From the NCBI GenBank assembly GCA_036488815.1, contig DASXGX010000154.1, positions 36,414 to 100,413 on the forward strand: 64,000 nucleotides of DNA, given 5' to 3'. Below are positions 53,306 to 62,068 of the stretch, one piece after another. Each line of letters begins with the position of its first letter. Within the stretch, counting starts at the first letter, position 1. Origin of the DNA: Roseiarcus sp036488815. GTDB lineage: Bacteria; Pseudomonadota; Alphaproteobacteria; Rhizobiales; Beijerinckiaceae. A program made the position numbers and the translations under genes. The notes beneath the pieces are model-generated. The model did no database searches, was not told the origin of the DNA, and saw nothing but the letters and a program-made list of their open reading frames with translations.

Positions 53306-53338
53306 CTCCTCTCCCCGCGCGCCGCGCGGGGAGAGGAG
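53306..53338. terminator. Strong GC hairpin between convergent oiaK and Mo-subunit genes
   Basis: Perfect 15-bp stem CTCCTCTCCCCGCGC/GCGCGGGGAGAGGAG with a GCC loop. Position between two converging operons suggests bidirectional termination; no T-run is present. Confidence 0.55.
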
Positions 53339-53394
53339 ATCCTCTGCGTCAACCTAACAGCAGCGCGTGGGCGTCGACCAAAAAGCAAAACGCG

Positions 53395-55647
53395 CTATAT
53401 TAGACGGTCGAGCGTGATCGGGAACTGGCGCACGCGAATCCCGGTTGCGTGCCAGACGGCGTTGGCGACTGCGCCGGCCGTCCCCGTCACTGCGATCTCG
53501 CCGACTCCCTTGATCCCGAGCGCGTTGACGTGCGGATCATGCTCCTCGACAAGGATCGCTTCCAGCGAGGGCACGTCCGCATTCACCGGCACGTGGTATT
53601 CGCCGAGATTCGGATTCATGAGCCGGCCCGAGCGCGAGTCCATAATGGCTCGCTCGTGCAAGGCGAATGATGCGCCCCAGATCATTCCGCCGAAGTATTG
53701 GCTGCGCACCAGGCGCGGATTGATGACCCGGCCCGCCGCAAAGGCGCCGATCAAGCGGGTCGCGCGGATCTGCCCAAGCTCGGGGTCGACCTTGACCTCA
53801 GCGAAGACGGCCCCGTGCGCGTGCATCGCATAGCTGGATCGCGCCGCCGGATCGCCCGCGCTCGCCCCGCGCGCCTCGATCGTCGCAAGACCGGCGCGGG
53901 CGAGAATTTCTCCATAGCTCTCGCTTCGGCTCTCATCATCGCGACGGAACAACCGGCCGTCCCGCGCGACGACGCCGGCGTTCCCGGCGCCATAGAGCGG
54001 CGATCGTTCGTTGCCTGTTGCGAGATCCGCCAGCTTGGCGATCACGTTCGCGCCAGCGCTATGGATCGCCATGCCGGCCGTCGCGGTGTGACCCGAGCCG
54101 CCGGCGATCCCTCCGTCGGGCAAGTCGGATGAACCGTACCGGAACTCGACTTCATCGAGATCGAGCCCGAGGCCATCGGCGGCGATCTGGGCGAGAGCGG
54201 TCGCAGCGCCCTGCCCCATGTCGTGGGCCCCGATCTCCATGACGCCTCGGCCGTCGGCGCCAAGGATTGCTCGCGCCTGAGCCTGGAACATCAGCGCCGG
54301 GAAGGTCGCGGTGCCCATGCCCCAGCCGACGAGGAGCCCGGCCTCGTCGCGCATTTGACGGGGCGCGAGCGGGCGCCGGGGCCACCCGAAGCGTTCGGCG
54401 CCCTGGGCGTAGCATTCCCGCAACGCCTTCGAGGAGAACGGCTTGCCGGAAATCGGCTCCACATCGGCATAGTTCTTCAGGCGGAAGGCGAGAGGATCCA
54501 TGCCGCAGGCCTGCGCCATCTCGTCGATCGCGCTTTCGAGCGCGATCGAGCCCGTCGCCTCACCCGGCGCGCGCATGAACAGCGGCGTGCCCGTGTCGAG
54601 CCTGACCGCTTCATGCGAAGTGGCGATGGCGGGGCTCGCGTAGAGGGTATGCGAGCTATCCGAGGCCGGCTCGAAGAAATCGTCGAATGTGCTCGACGAC
54701 GTCTTCGTGTGATGGTCGATAGCCGTGAGCGCGCCGCTGCCATCTGCGCCCAAGCGCAATGTCTGCCGGGTCGGCGCCCGGTGGCCCACAGGACCGTACA
54801 TCTGCTCGCGGCGAAGCACGAGCTTGACGGGCCGACCGACCAGCTTGGCGGCCATGATCCCGAGGATCTGCGGCCCCGAGACCAGGCCCTTCGAGCCGAA
54901 GCCGCCGCCCAGGAAGGGGCTGCGAATATGAATGTTGTTCGGCGAAACGCCGAAGAGGCCGGCTATGCGCCCCTGCGCCATGATCAAGCCCTGGCTCGGC
55001 GTATCGATGGACAGGCGCTCGCCATCCCACGCCGCGACGATCGCGTGCGGCTCGATCGCGTTGTGATACTGCGGCGCCGTCTCGTAAGTCGCCTCGATGC
55101 GTCGAGACGCGGCGGTGAGACCGGCCTCGACATCGCCACGACGCACGACGGCGGGGTTTCCGATGCCGACGGCCGGCGGAACGAAGCTTTCGGCGTCTTC
55201 GAGACCAACCCGAGCCGGCTCGGTTTCATAGCGCGGAGACAGCAGCGCGGCGCCTTCGGTCGCGGCCTCCAGGGTCTCGGCGATCACCACGGCGATCGAC
55301 TGGTTCGCGTAGCGTACGCGATCGTTTTGCAAAAGATCGAGCCGGAACACGAAGGGGTTCGTCTTCGCGTCCGGATCGAGCGCCAGCGGCGGCTTGTGCG
55401 CGGGCGTCATGACCTCGACGACGCCAGGGTGCGCCTTTGCCGCCGCGACGTCCAGAAACGTCACGCGGCCACGGGCGATGGTGCTCGTCGCCAGAACGGC
55501 ATAGAGCATCCCGGGGGGATGGTTGTCGGCGGCATAGCGGGCGGCCCCGGTCACTTTCAGGATGCCGTCGCGTCGCGTCAGCGGCTGACCGATGTTGGAG
55601 CCATGCCGGACGTGGGCCGGAGCATGAGAAATCGCGATCTCAGACAT
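53395..55647 (-). CDS. Aldehyde oxidoreductase molybdenum-binding subunit (PaoC-like, xanthine dehydrogenase family)
   Basis: 750 residues from the ATG at 55647 (GGAG upstream). 'IGQPLTRRDGILKVTGAARY' opens the family; 'FLGGGFGSKGLVSGPQILGI' and 'MRAPGEATGSIALESAIDEM' are cofactor-binding segments, and the catalytic Glu lies in 'GIKGVGEIAVTGTAGAVANA'. It contains the molybdopterin cytosine dinucleotide cofactor and oxidises aldehydes in the periplasm or cytosol. No Tat signal is visible in this subunit. It is the third gene of a 2Fe2S-FAD-Mo operon. No XdhC/PaoD maturation factor is within the window. Confidence 0.92.
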   Translation of the reverse strand: MSEIAISHAPAHVRHGSNIGQPLTRRDGILKVTGAARYAADNHPPGMLYAVLATSTIARGRVTFLDVAAAKAHPGVVEVMTPAHKPPLALDPDAKTNPFVFRLDLLQNDRVRYANQSIAVVIAETLEAATEGAALLSPRYETEPARVGLEDAESFVPPAVGIGNPAVVRRGDVEAGLTAASRRIEATYETAPQYHNAIEPHAIVAAWDGERLSIDTPSQGLIMAQGRIAGLFGVSPNNIHIRSPFLGGGFGSKGLVSGPQILGIMAAKLVGRPVKLVLRREQMYGPVGHRAPTRQTLRLGADGSGALTAIDHHTKTSSSTFDDFFEPASDSSHTLYASPAIATSHEAVRLDTGTPLFMRAPGEATGSIALESAIDEMAQACGMDPLAFRLKNYADVEPISGKPFSSKALRECYAQGAERFGWPRRPLAPRQMRDEAGLLVGWGMGTATFPALMFQAQARAILGADGRGVMEIGAHDMGQGAATALAQIAADGLGLDLDEVEFRYGSSDLPDGGIAGGSGHTATAGMAIHSAGANVIAKLADLATGNERSPLYGAGNAGVVARDGRLFRRDDESRSESYGEILARAGLATIEARGASAGDPAARSSYAMHAHGAVFAEVKVDPELGQIRATRLIGAFAAGRVINPRLVRSQYFGGMIWGASFALHERAIMDSRSGRLMNPNLGEYHVPVNADVPSLEAILVEEHDPHVNALGIKGVGEIAVTGTAGAVANAVWHATGIRVRQFPITLDRLI

Positions 55648-56695
55648 GGAGGACTCCGGGGACTGTGGCGAAGGGAGAGGCGGGAAGCGCCGGGATGCGC
55701 TCGGGCGTTCCGGCCGCGGCCACCGCGAGCGCACGGGTCACGACCCGACGTCCGAGTTCGATCTTGAAGGCGTTGTCGCCGGACGGTTTCGCGTCATTCA
55801 GCGCGACCTCCGCCGCGCGACGAAAGGCGGATTCGTCGAGGCGCTCGCCGGCCAGCATTTGCTCGGCCGCACGGGCGCGCCAAGGCTTCATTGCGACGCC
55901 GCCGAGCGCGATCCGCGCCTCCACGATTTTCCCCCGCTCGATGCGAAGGGCTGCGGCGGCCGACACGACCGCAAAGGCGTATGACGTGCGCTCGCGAACC
56001 TTGAGATAGCGGGCGTGAGCCGCGAAGCGGGCAGCTTCCGCCGGCAGACGAACGGCGACGATCAACTCGCCCGGTTCCAGCACGCTGTCGCGTTCGGGCG
56101 CGTCGCCCGGCAGACGATGAAAGCTCTCGACGGCAACTTCCCGCTGGCCAGCTTTGCCTTCGATTTCGACGATGGCGCCGAGCGCAGCCAGCGGCACGCA
56201 AAAATCGGACGGGTTGGTTGCAATGCAGCTCTCGCTCCAGCCCAACACGGCATGCAACCTGTTGTCGCCGCCACGCGCATCGCAACCCGAGCCCGCTGTC
56301 CGTTTGTTGCAGGCGCTCGCAACGTCGTAGAAGTAGGGGCAGCGCGTACGCTGAAGCAGATTGCCGCCGACAGTCGCCGCGTTGCGAAGCTGCGCCGCCG
56401 CTCCGGACAGAAGCGCTTCCGCCACCGCGGGAAAGCGCCTCGCGAAGTCCACGTCGTGCGCCAGATCGGCGTTGCGCACGAGCGCTCCGATGCGAACGCC
56501 GCCGTCCGGAAGAGGCTCGATCCGATCGAGCCCGGCAATGCGATTGACGTCGACGAGACGGGTCGGGCGCGCGACGCCGCCCTTCATCAGATCGACCAGG
56601 TTGGTGCCGGCGGCGAGATAAGCGGCGCCGGGCGCTGAAGCCGCCGCGATCGCCTCGGAAATCGTGTTGGGTCTGACGTATTCGAAAGTGTTCAC
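55640..56695 (-). CDS. Aldehyde oxidoreductase FAD-binding subunit with extra 4Fe-4S cysteines (PaoB-like)
   Basis: 351 residues from a GTG at 56695 with GAGGA upstream, overlapping the stop of the 2Fe-2S gene (GTGA). FAD-binding motifs are 'PGAAYLAAGTNLVDLMKGGV' and 'LRNAATVGGNLLQRTRCPYF'. The insert 'RCPYFYDVASACNKRTAGSG' followed by another Cys supplies cysteines spaced as in PaoB (YagS), which carries a [4Fe-4S] cluster not found in ordinary xanthine dehydrogenase. This distinguishes the enzyme from purine hydroxylases. Its end overlaps the Mo-subunit start by 8 bp. Confidence 0.9.
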   Translation of the reverse strand: MNTFEYVRPNTISEAIAAASAPGAAYLAAGTNLVDLMKGGVARPTRLVDVNRIAGLDRIEPLPDGGVRIGALVRNADLAHDVDFARRFPAVAEALLSGAAAQLRNAATVGGNLLQRTRCPYFYDVASACNKRTAGSGCDARGGDNRLHAVLGWSESCIATNPSDFCVPLAALGAIVEIEGKAGQREVAVESFHRLPGDAPERDSVLEPGELIVAVRLPAEAARFAAHARYLKVRERTSYAFAVVSAAAALRIERGKIVEARIALGGVAMKPWRARAAEQMLAGERLDESAFRRAAEVALNDAKPSGDNAFKIELGRRVVTRALAVAAAGTPERIPALPASPFATVPGVLHV

Positions 56696-57189
56696 GCCAC
56701 ATTCCTCCGATCGCGTTCGATCAGTTCCCTTTGCACGTCCAGCACCGCGTTGGTGATCCCGGCGTAGGCGCTGCATCGGCAAAGATTTCCGCTCATGCCT
56801 TCGCGGATGCGTTCGGGATCGTCGCCGGCCTGCCCTTCCTGGATCAGACCGATCGCACTCATGATCTGGCCGGGCGTGCAGAACCCGCACTGAAAGCCGT
56901 CGTGGTCTATGAAGGCCGCCTGCAGGGGATGGAGCGCGTCACCCTTCGCCACGCCTTCGATCGTGAGGACATCCGCGCCGTCGTAACTGAGCGCCAAAGC
57001 GAGGCACGAATTGATCCGCCTTCCCCCGACAAGGACGGTGCAGGCGCCGCATTGTCCGCGGTCGCAGCCCTTCTTGGTTCCGGTCAGATCGAGGCGTTCC
57101 CGAATGAGATCGAGAAGCGTGACGCGAGGGTCGTCCAGTTCGACTTTTCGCGCCACGCCGTTCACAGTAAGAGAAATTGATAGGGTCAT
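56692..57189 (-). CDS. Aldehyde oxidoreductase 2Fe-2S subunit (PaoA-like)
   Basis: 165 residues. Ferredoxin-type cluster 'GCDRGQCGACTVLVGGRRIN' with a further Cys in 'SCLALALS', and the helical-domain cluster 'FQCGFCTPGQIMSA' with 'MSGNLCRCSAYAGI'. These two [2Fe-2S] sites wire electrons from the molybdenum centre to FAD. The protein lacks the long Tat leader of E. coli PaoA, so this complex is probably cytosolic. It is first in the operon, divergent from a TetR gene with a 15-bp palindrome in the shared promoter. Confidence 0.93.
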   Translation of the reverse strand: MTLSISLTVNGVARKVELDDPRVTLLDLIRERLDLTGTKKGCDRGQCGACTVLVGGRRINSCLALALSYDGADVLTIEGVAKGDALHPLQAAFIDHDGFQCGFCTPGQIMSAIGLIQEGQAGDDPERIREGMSGNLCRCSAYAGITNAVLDVQRELIERDRRNVA

Positions 57190-57353
57190 GCGTAGCTCCC
57201 GTCAGGTTCTCGTCAAAGCCGCGCGGCTTGAAGCCGGGTATCGAAGGGCCTCGCCGCGCAAGGTTCCGCGCAGGTTCATTGCCTCGGGAAATCAGAGGGC
57301 TGGAATTCGAATGATGTGGATGGCGCGGCCTTGCCGCCGACGCTATCATTATA

Positions 57354-57368
57354 CGGAGGATGCCTCCG
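57354..57368. promoter_or_regulatory. TetR-type operator CGGAGG-ATG-CCTCCG
   Basis: Perfect palindrome with 6-bp arms and a 3-bp centre, immediately preceded by an AT-rich stretch (ATCATTATA). It lies 19 bp before the preferred TetR start at 57388 and about 165 bp before the aldehyde oxidoreductase operon. Typical binding site for TetR repressors controlling divergent genes. Confidence 0.6.
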
Positions 57369-57387
57369 CTTTGCAAGTGGCTTCGGA

Positions 57388-57996
57388 ATGGCGATGGACA
57401 AAACAGGGAATCGTTTGGCGAAGCCCGCTCGAGGTCCGCGTATCGACGCGGTGCGCAATCGTGAGCGCGTCCTGGAGGCGGCGAAGGCGGTATTCAGCGT
57501 GGGCGGCCCTGAGGCGAGTCTTGAAGCGGTCGCGCGACGCGCAGGCGTTGGCATCGGCACGCTGTACCGGCATTTTCCGACGCGCGAAGCCCTGTTCGAG
57601 GCGGTCTATCGTCGCGAGGTCGAGCAGCTCACTGAGTTCGCCGAGCAGTTGAAGGCTGACAACGTGCCGCCGACCGACGCCTTGCGGCGCTGGTTGCGCT
57701 CGAATGTGGAATTTGTCGCCACCAAGAAGGGGATGTCAGCCGCGCTCGCGCTCGCTGCGCACAGTTCCTCGGAACTCTCCGCTTACTCGTTCGAACGCTT
57801 GACCAAGGCCGTGGGAGCGCTGCTGGACCGCGCGGTCGCGACTGGCGAGATCCGCGCCGACATCAGTCCCGAAGACCTCATGCGCGCGCTGGTGGGAATG
57901 TGCTACATGCATGGTCAATCAGGCTGGCAGGCGAGCGTACTTCGTCTCCTCGACGTCTTTATCGACGGGCTGCGCGCGCAATCCACCACGTCCTGA
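57388..57996 (+). CDS. TetR-family transcriptional regulator
   Basis: About 202 residues from the ATG at 57388 ('MAMDKTGNRLAKPARGPRID'); another ATG follows two codons later. The helix-turn-helix is 'ASLEAVARRAGVGIGTLYRH' and 'FPTREALFEAVYRREVEQL'. The C-terminal helical domain ('EDLMRALVGMCYMHGQSGWQ') is of the TetR_C type with a conserved 'GWQ'-like end. It is divergent from the aldehyde oxidoreductase genes with a palindrome between, so it probably represses them until an aldehyde or related ligand binds. Confidence 0.9.
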   Translation: MAMDKTGNRLAKPARGPRIDAVRNRERVLEAAKAVFSVGGPEASLEAVARRAGVGIGTLYRHFPTREALFEAVYRREVEQLTEFAEQLKADNVPPTDALRRWLRSNVEFVATKKGMSAALALAAHSSSELSAYSFERLTKAVGALLDRAVATGEIRADISPEDLMRALVGMCYMHGQSGWQASVLRLLDVFIDGLRAQSTTS

Positions 57997-58047
57997 CGGC
58001 GGCTGCGCCCCACGCGGTCTTCTGTGCCGCCCGGATCCGACGCCAAA

Positions 58048-58392
58048 TCAGCGGGCGCCGGGTTTGAGCTCGACGAACTCCAGGGCGTCGATCGCCGCGT
58101 TCCTTTCATCCTCCTTCTGCTTCAGGGAAAGCTCCAACTGCTTGGTGCTCCCTACGCTGCTGCCCATCAGGACCAGCCCGCCAAGCGCAACGGTTATCCC
58201 GACGATCATCCGAATCGGCGTGAAGGTCGCCAGATCAAGCATCAAGCAGATAAACAACGCTGAGCCGGCGAAGGCGCACGCGCGTCCCGCTAGGGCGAGC
58301 CTGCGGCTACGCTGGATCGCCTCTCGCAACTCGTCGATCTGGTCCTCAAGTCGCTCGATCTGCTCGGCTGGCGTGGGATCCGCTTCGAACAT
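58048..58392 (-). CDS. Small membrane protein with flanking coiled coils (function unknown)
   Basis: 114 residues. An N-terminal acidic coiled coil ('AEQIERLEDQIDELREAIQR') precedes two transmembrane segments ('AGSALFICLMLDLATF' and 'MIVGITVALGGLVLMGSSVG') and ends in a second charged coil ('QLELSLKQKEDERNAAIDAL'). The regular design argues for a genuine protein, but it matches no family I recognise. It lies 51 bp after the TetR gene on the opposite strand and has no obvious partner. Confidence 0.72.
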   Translation of the reverse strand: MFEADPTPAEQIERLEDQIDELREAIQRSRRLALAGRACAFAGSALFICLMLDLATFTPIRMIVGITVALGGLVLMGSSVGSTKQLELSLKQKEDERNAAIDALEFVELKPGAR

Positions 58393-58654
58393 TGAACTCT
58401 CAGGCGGTGTGGCGGGTCGGAGCGAACTGAAATGACTTTTCTAACCCAGTCAATCGAATGTCCGCGCCGGGTCAATGCCGGCTGTTCGCGGTGAGTCGGC
58501 CAAGGTCGCAATGGGGAAGAGCGGACGTTTCGAGTCGCGGCGCAGAGGGGCGCTTCGCGCCCGTTGCGGTTGGCGCCGACGTGTGGGCGTGCATCTGGCG
58601 CCCGCTACACGACGGGTTCAGCCGCGAGCATCCCTGGACGATGTGCCGCGTCCT

Positions 58655-59851
58655 TCAGTTCGTCGAAGCGCGCACGACGCGCCCGACGCCATATTGATCG
58701 CCGACGCGGCTGACCTTGCCGTCGGTGAAATCGATCTCGATCATCTCCTCCGACGAGCGGATCAGCCCCAGGGATTTGTGCGTGTGAGCGTCGAATATCT
58801 CGGCGCCGTCGTCGCTGCCCTTATTGGGCGCAACATAGGCGTAGTCGCCATCGATGTCGAAGGTGATCCAGTGCGCCCCGCGGCGGCTCTTCATGCTGAC
58901 GCGCCCCGCCATGACCGGCGCCATCGGATCGCGCATGTTCCACACATAGATGTGCGGATCGCCCGCGCTGCTGCTCTGCCACACCTCGCGCTGGTCGGGC
59001 GTCCACCCAATCCCGTGCAGCAGCCCGGGCCCGCCGGCCGGATGCTCCGCAACTCGGGCTGTGACGATGCGGCCGCTGCTGAGTTCGGCAACCTGCATCC
59101 CCCACACGCCGGTCACGTTGTTGACCACGTAGCGGCTCATGCCATCGACCGCGTAGGGGCCGAGAATGCCGGCGTAAGGGCCAATGCGCGAGACTGCGTA
59201 GCTCTGCGGGTCGATCATATAGAGGTATTTCCCGCTTCCGTCCTCGGACTTGGTCTCCTGAAAGAGCGGCCCAGACACCGGAAACAGCGCGTCGTGCGAA
59301 TGATTTGAGAAATGCACCTTGCGAACGACATCGCCGCTGCTGGCGTCCAGGACGTTGATAAAGTCAGCCGAGCGGCCTTCATAGGTGGGAGCGTACAAGA
59401 GCTGCCCGCCCGGATGAATCGCCAGCCGGTCGACATCGGGATCGATCGCCCGATTCCAGAGCACCGCATCATCGTAGACATTGAGGCAATAGATCATCCC
59501 GACGTCTGCGCGGGTGCGGTAGGCCACGTAGAGCCGGCCCGTCGCCATGCTGGCGGCGACGCCCCTGACGTCGTCCACGTCGCGAACAGTCTCGATGGTC
59601 TTAACAAGGCGATGACCCGCGCCAATGTCGTAGACCGATATCGAACCGCCCGTGGCCGCTGTCTGATTGACGGCGTAGAGGAAACGCCCAGTGTGCATTT
59701 CGTGTGCGGCAAGCGCCGGGCTCTCCGCCGACGTGCCGCCAGTTGACGCCGCGGGCGGCGCGGCCGCGCCGATCCTGGCCGCAAACCCAATCGTCACCGT
59801 CGCGGCTGCCGCCGCGCAGGCCAATCGAATCCAGTGCGCTCGAACTGCCAT
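58655..59851 (-). CDS. Secreted beta-propeller protein (YncE/YVTN-like)
   Basis: 398 residues from the ATG at 59851 with GGGGAGTGGAG upstream; the longer frame is not supported. The N-terminus is a signal peptide ('IRLACAAAAATVTIGFAARI'). The rest is a series of about seven blades with repeated phrases such as 'GRFLYAVNQTAATGGSISVY', 'DRLAIHPGGQLLYAPTYEGR' and 'HIYVWNMRDPMAPVMAGRVS'. Such periplasmic propellers are often lactonase- or dehydrogenase-subunit-like or act as scaffolds. No enzyme-specific residues are recognisable. It is monocistronic as far as can be seen. Confidence 0.82.
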   Translation of the reverse strand: MAVRAHWIRLACAAAAATVTIGFAARIGAAAPPAASTGGTSAESPALAAHEMHTGRFLYAVNQTAATGGSISVYDIGAGHRLVKTIETVRDVDDVRGVAASMATGRLYVAYRTRADVGMIYCLNVYDDAVLWNRAIDPDVDRLAIHPGGQLLYAPTYEGRSADFINVLDASSGDVVRKVHFSNHSHDALFPVSGPLFQETKSEDGSGKYLYMIDPQSYAVSRIGPYAGILGPYAVDGMSRYVVNNVTGVWGMQVAELSSGRIVTARVAEHPAGGPGLLHGIGWTPDQREVWQSSSAGDPHIYVWNMRDPMAPVMAGRVSMKSRRGAHWITFDIDGDYAYVAPNKGSDDGAEIFDAHTHKSLGLIRSSEEMIEIDFTDGKVSRVGDQYGVGRVVRASTN

Positions 59852-60042
59852 CCGCTCCACTCCCCGAAAGGCGAAAGCGACGAGAGCAAGTCCTTTAGGG
59901 CCGCATGTCTTCACGGCGAACCGCGCACCCGAGGAACCCAATCTTCTTGGCCAAAACATGGCCGCTCGATTACCGATCCGTATAATGGCGAGTCGTAAAG
60001 TCATGATAAGATAGACGTATTATCCCGACGAGGAGGTTGCCG

Positions 60043-60300
60043 GTGATCTTCGCTCGAAGTTCTTTGTTGGTCGCCCTCGCGGCCTTGTCGGCGACGTTGC
60101 TCGGCGCTCCAAGCGTTTCGGCTCGCACGCTCTGTAGGCCGGACGGATGCTGCTTCAACACGAGCGGCGAGCCGATCCCCGATCAGCCGCGCTTCTGCTA
60201 TCACCACCACCATCATCACGACGAGGGGGGACCGCCATATGGTTGGAGGCCCTATCACCATCATGATGATGAAAACTATTATCAAGGCGAGCGGGACTGA
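60043..60300 (+). CDS. Small secreted histidine-rich protein (function unknown)
   Basis: 85 residues from a GTG at 60043, six bases after a perfect AGGAGG; a TTG at 60037 is closer to it. The signal peptide 'SSLLVALAALSATLLGAPSV' is followed by a short mature region with two Cys-containing stretches ('CRPDGCCFN', 'RFCY'), a run of six His, an Asp-rich segment and another 'HHH'. The His/Asp/Cys content suggests metal binding in the periplasm. It has no known family and no metal-transport gene beside it. Confidence 0.7.
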   Translation: MIFARSSLLVALAALSATLLGAPSVSARTLCRPDGCCFNTSGEPIPDQPRFCYHHHHHHDEGGPPYGWRPYHHHDDENYYQGERD

Positions 60301-60468
60301 CGCCGGGCGACGCAGCCGGTTGCGAGCGTAGCAGAGCAATCCTTGCCGTCGCGGAGCATGCCGCCCGCTCCACGTGGCGATAGGGCGGATCGTCGAACGG
60401 TCCCCCTTCACGGGAACGGCGGTTTTCCCTGGCGCATGGCGCCGGTCCGGCCTAGACTTTCCCGGGCC

Positions 60469-61164
60469 ATGATATGCCTTTATTCATATCCCGCGTTGTT
60501 CGGCGTGGCCGACAACAATGGCTACGGGCTGAAGGTCTTCGCATTCATGCGGCTGGCCCGCCTGCCGTTCACGCATGAGCACATTTTCGATGCATCCGCA
60601 GCGCCGCGCGGCCAGCTTCCCTACCTCGTCGACGAGGGCGAGGTCATCGGTGACAGCGAGACCATCATCGCCCATCTGATCAGCAAGCACGGGCTGACGA
60701 TCGATGCGGCGCTGGGCGCCCGCGAGCGCCGGTTGAACCTCCTCGTCACCCGCCTGCTCGACGATCTCTACTGGGTGATGTCCTACTCGCGCTGGAAAGA
60801 CGAGCGCTTCTGGCCTGAGTTCCAGGCCGCGCTTCTGCGCGAGCATTCGAGCCTGACCGAAGCGGGGTTGGTCAAGGCGCGCGAATTCAATGCGCAACGT
60901 TATTATTTCCAGGGCATCGGCCGATACGCGCCGGACGCCGCCTATGCGCGCGGCCTCGCCGATCTCGACGTCCTCGACGATCTCGTTTCAGCCGGCGCAT
61001 ATGTGCATGGCGCAGATCCGACCAGCGTGGACGCCGGCATTTACGGATTCATCGCCAACATCTATTTCTACGACATCGAAACACCATTGAAACAGATGGT
61101 TTCCTCCCGGCCAAACCTCGTGCGCCACTGCCTGGCGATCCATGAAACCGTGACGCGGGAATAG
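60469..61164 (+). CDS. Glutathione S-transferase-like protein (metaxin/Tom37-like)
   Basis: 231 residues from the ATG at 60469 ('MICLYSYPALFGVADNNGYG'). The N-terminal thioredoxin-fold domain includes 'GQLPYLVDEGEVIGDSETII' (the conserved cis-Pro and Glu-Ser glutathione contacts). A helical C-terminal domain follows ('DVLDDLVSAGAYVHGADPTS', 'VDAGIYGFIANIYFYD'). It falls in the metaxin-like bacterial GST group found widely in proteobacteria, with uncertain substrate. It stands alone. Confidence 0.85.
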   Translation: MICLYSYPALFGVADNNGYGLKVFAFMRLARLPFTHEHIFDASAAPRGQLPYLVDEGEVIGDSETIIAHLISKHGLTIDAALGARERRLNLLVTRLLDDLYWVMSYSRWKDERFWPEFQAALLREHSSLTEAGLVKAREFNAQRYYFQGIGRYAPDAAYARGLADLDVLDDLVSAGAYVHGADPTSVDAGIYGFIANIYFYDIETPLKQMVSSRPNLVRHCLAIHETVTRE

Positions 61165-61395
61165 GCCGGCCCTCGTCCGAACGCGGCGACGGCCGCCAAA
61201 GAGTCCGATGCAGTCAAATGGGAGGGGGCAATGAGAATGGCCTTCCCGTCGAATCAGTTCTCGATGAGGAGGTTCGACGAAGACAGGCTAGGCGACGTCG
61301 GCCAGCTTCGTCATGGTCGCAACTCCGTGGGAGGGGCAAGGGACGTCGGCGACTCGCTCGCGCAAATCGTCGCCGACGCCCCGATGTTCGTGGGA

Positions 61396-61770
61396 TCAAT
61401 TGCAGACTTGGGTTCCGTAGGCATTGACCCAGCAGTGAGGTGCAGCAAGCGCAGCGCCAGCGGCGAGCCCAGCCGCAGCGCCGCCCACGATCGCCGCGCC
61501 GCCGTAACCGTAGCCCCGATAGCCGCCGTGATACGCGTAACCCCCGCGATAGCCGCCGCGATAGGCGTAGCCGCGGTGATAACCGCCACGATAGGCGCCA
61601 CCACGATAGCCACCACGATAATAGACCTTATCGACGTGTGCGGAGGCAGCGGGTGGAGCGAGAGATGGTCCTGAGAGGGTGAGAGCTGATGCCGGGCCCG
61701 AAGAGAGGGCGAGCATCGCCGCGCCAGCGAGAGCGGCAACTGAATACGCCGGAATGCTTCTCAACGACAT
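61396..61770 (-). CDS. Secreted Gly/Tyr-rich repeat protein (function unknown)
   Basis: 124 residues. A signal peptide ('AYSVAALAGAAMLALSSGPA') precedes a low-complexity core built from repeats of the type Y-R-G-G (for example 'YYRGGYRGGAYRGGYHRGYA'), then a hydrophobic Gly/Ala segment and the terminal motif 'HCWVNAYGTQVCN' with two Cys. This organisation is common among small exported proteins of rhizobial genomes. Function is unknown; it might be a surface or envelope protein. The antisense frame over it is not supported. Confidence 0.75.
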   Translation of the reverse strand: MSLRSIPAYSVAALAGAAMLALSSGPASALTLSGPSLAPPAASAHVDKVYYRGGYRGGAYRGGYHRGYAYRGGYRGGYAYHGGYRGYGYGGAAIVGGAAAGLAAGAALAAPHCWVNAYGTQVCN

Positions 61771-62068
61771 AACGTCCTCCGTTAGTCGACCCAGCCCCCG
61801 AATGTAACACAGCCAAAATGAACGGGGGATGACCGGACTGTCAGGAAAAGCCCTAGTTTTCGGAATTTCATACCTGGCAATTACTGGGCGGCCGGCGTCG
61901 ACTTTACTGCCGCCTGGATCACCGGCAGACGAATTTACGAACTTTCCAGGTGCGATGTCGCCGGGCGTTATTAGTCGATTGCATGGACAACGGCGCCAAT
62001 ACCGATGACCTCGGGCGAGCCGTTGAAAATGTTGGAACGGGCTCCGAGCCTGATACGGGCGGTGCGCC
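61771..62068. other. Intergenic region, no gene supported
   Basis: 298 bp between the Gly/Tyr-rich gene start and the TetR stop. On the minus strand from about 62080 to 61977 there is a short stop-bounded frame that reads like protein ('RTARIRLGARSNIFNGSPEV'), possibly the tail of a lost gene, but it lacks a start. The promoter of the Gly/Tyr-rich gene should lie near 61790-61880. Confidence 0.35.

Noticed and set aside
53395..57189. Xanthine dehydrogenase (XdhABC) for the Mo/FAD/2Fe-2S genes
   Set aside because: The FAD subunit has the extra 4Fe-4S cysteine insert of PaoB, and the three-gene order fits aldehyde oxidoreductase.
61471..61640. Regular short repeats that might suggest a CRISPR or tandem-repeat array
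   Set aside because: They are degenerate codons for Y-R-G-G repeats of a secreted protein, without spacers.
61231..61674. 147-codon plus-strand frame beginning 'MRMAFPSNQFSMRRF'
   Set aside because: It has a good GGGAGGGGG site and a plausible first 50 residues, but two-thirds lies antisense to the Gly/Tyr-rich secreted protein. The overlapping part is Arg/Ala junk. A short real peptide cannot be excluded.
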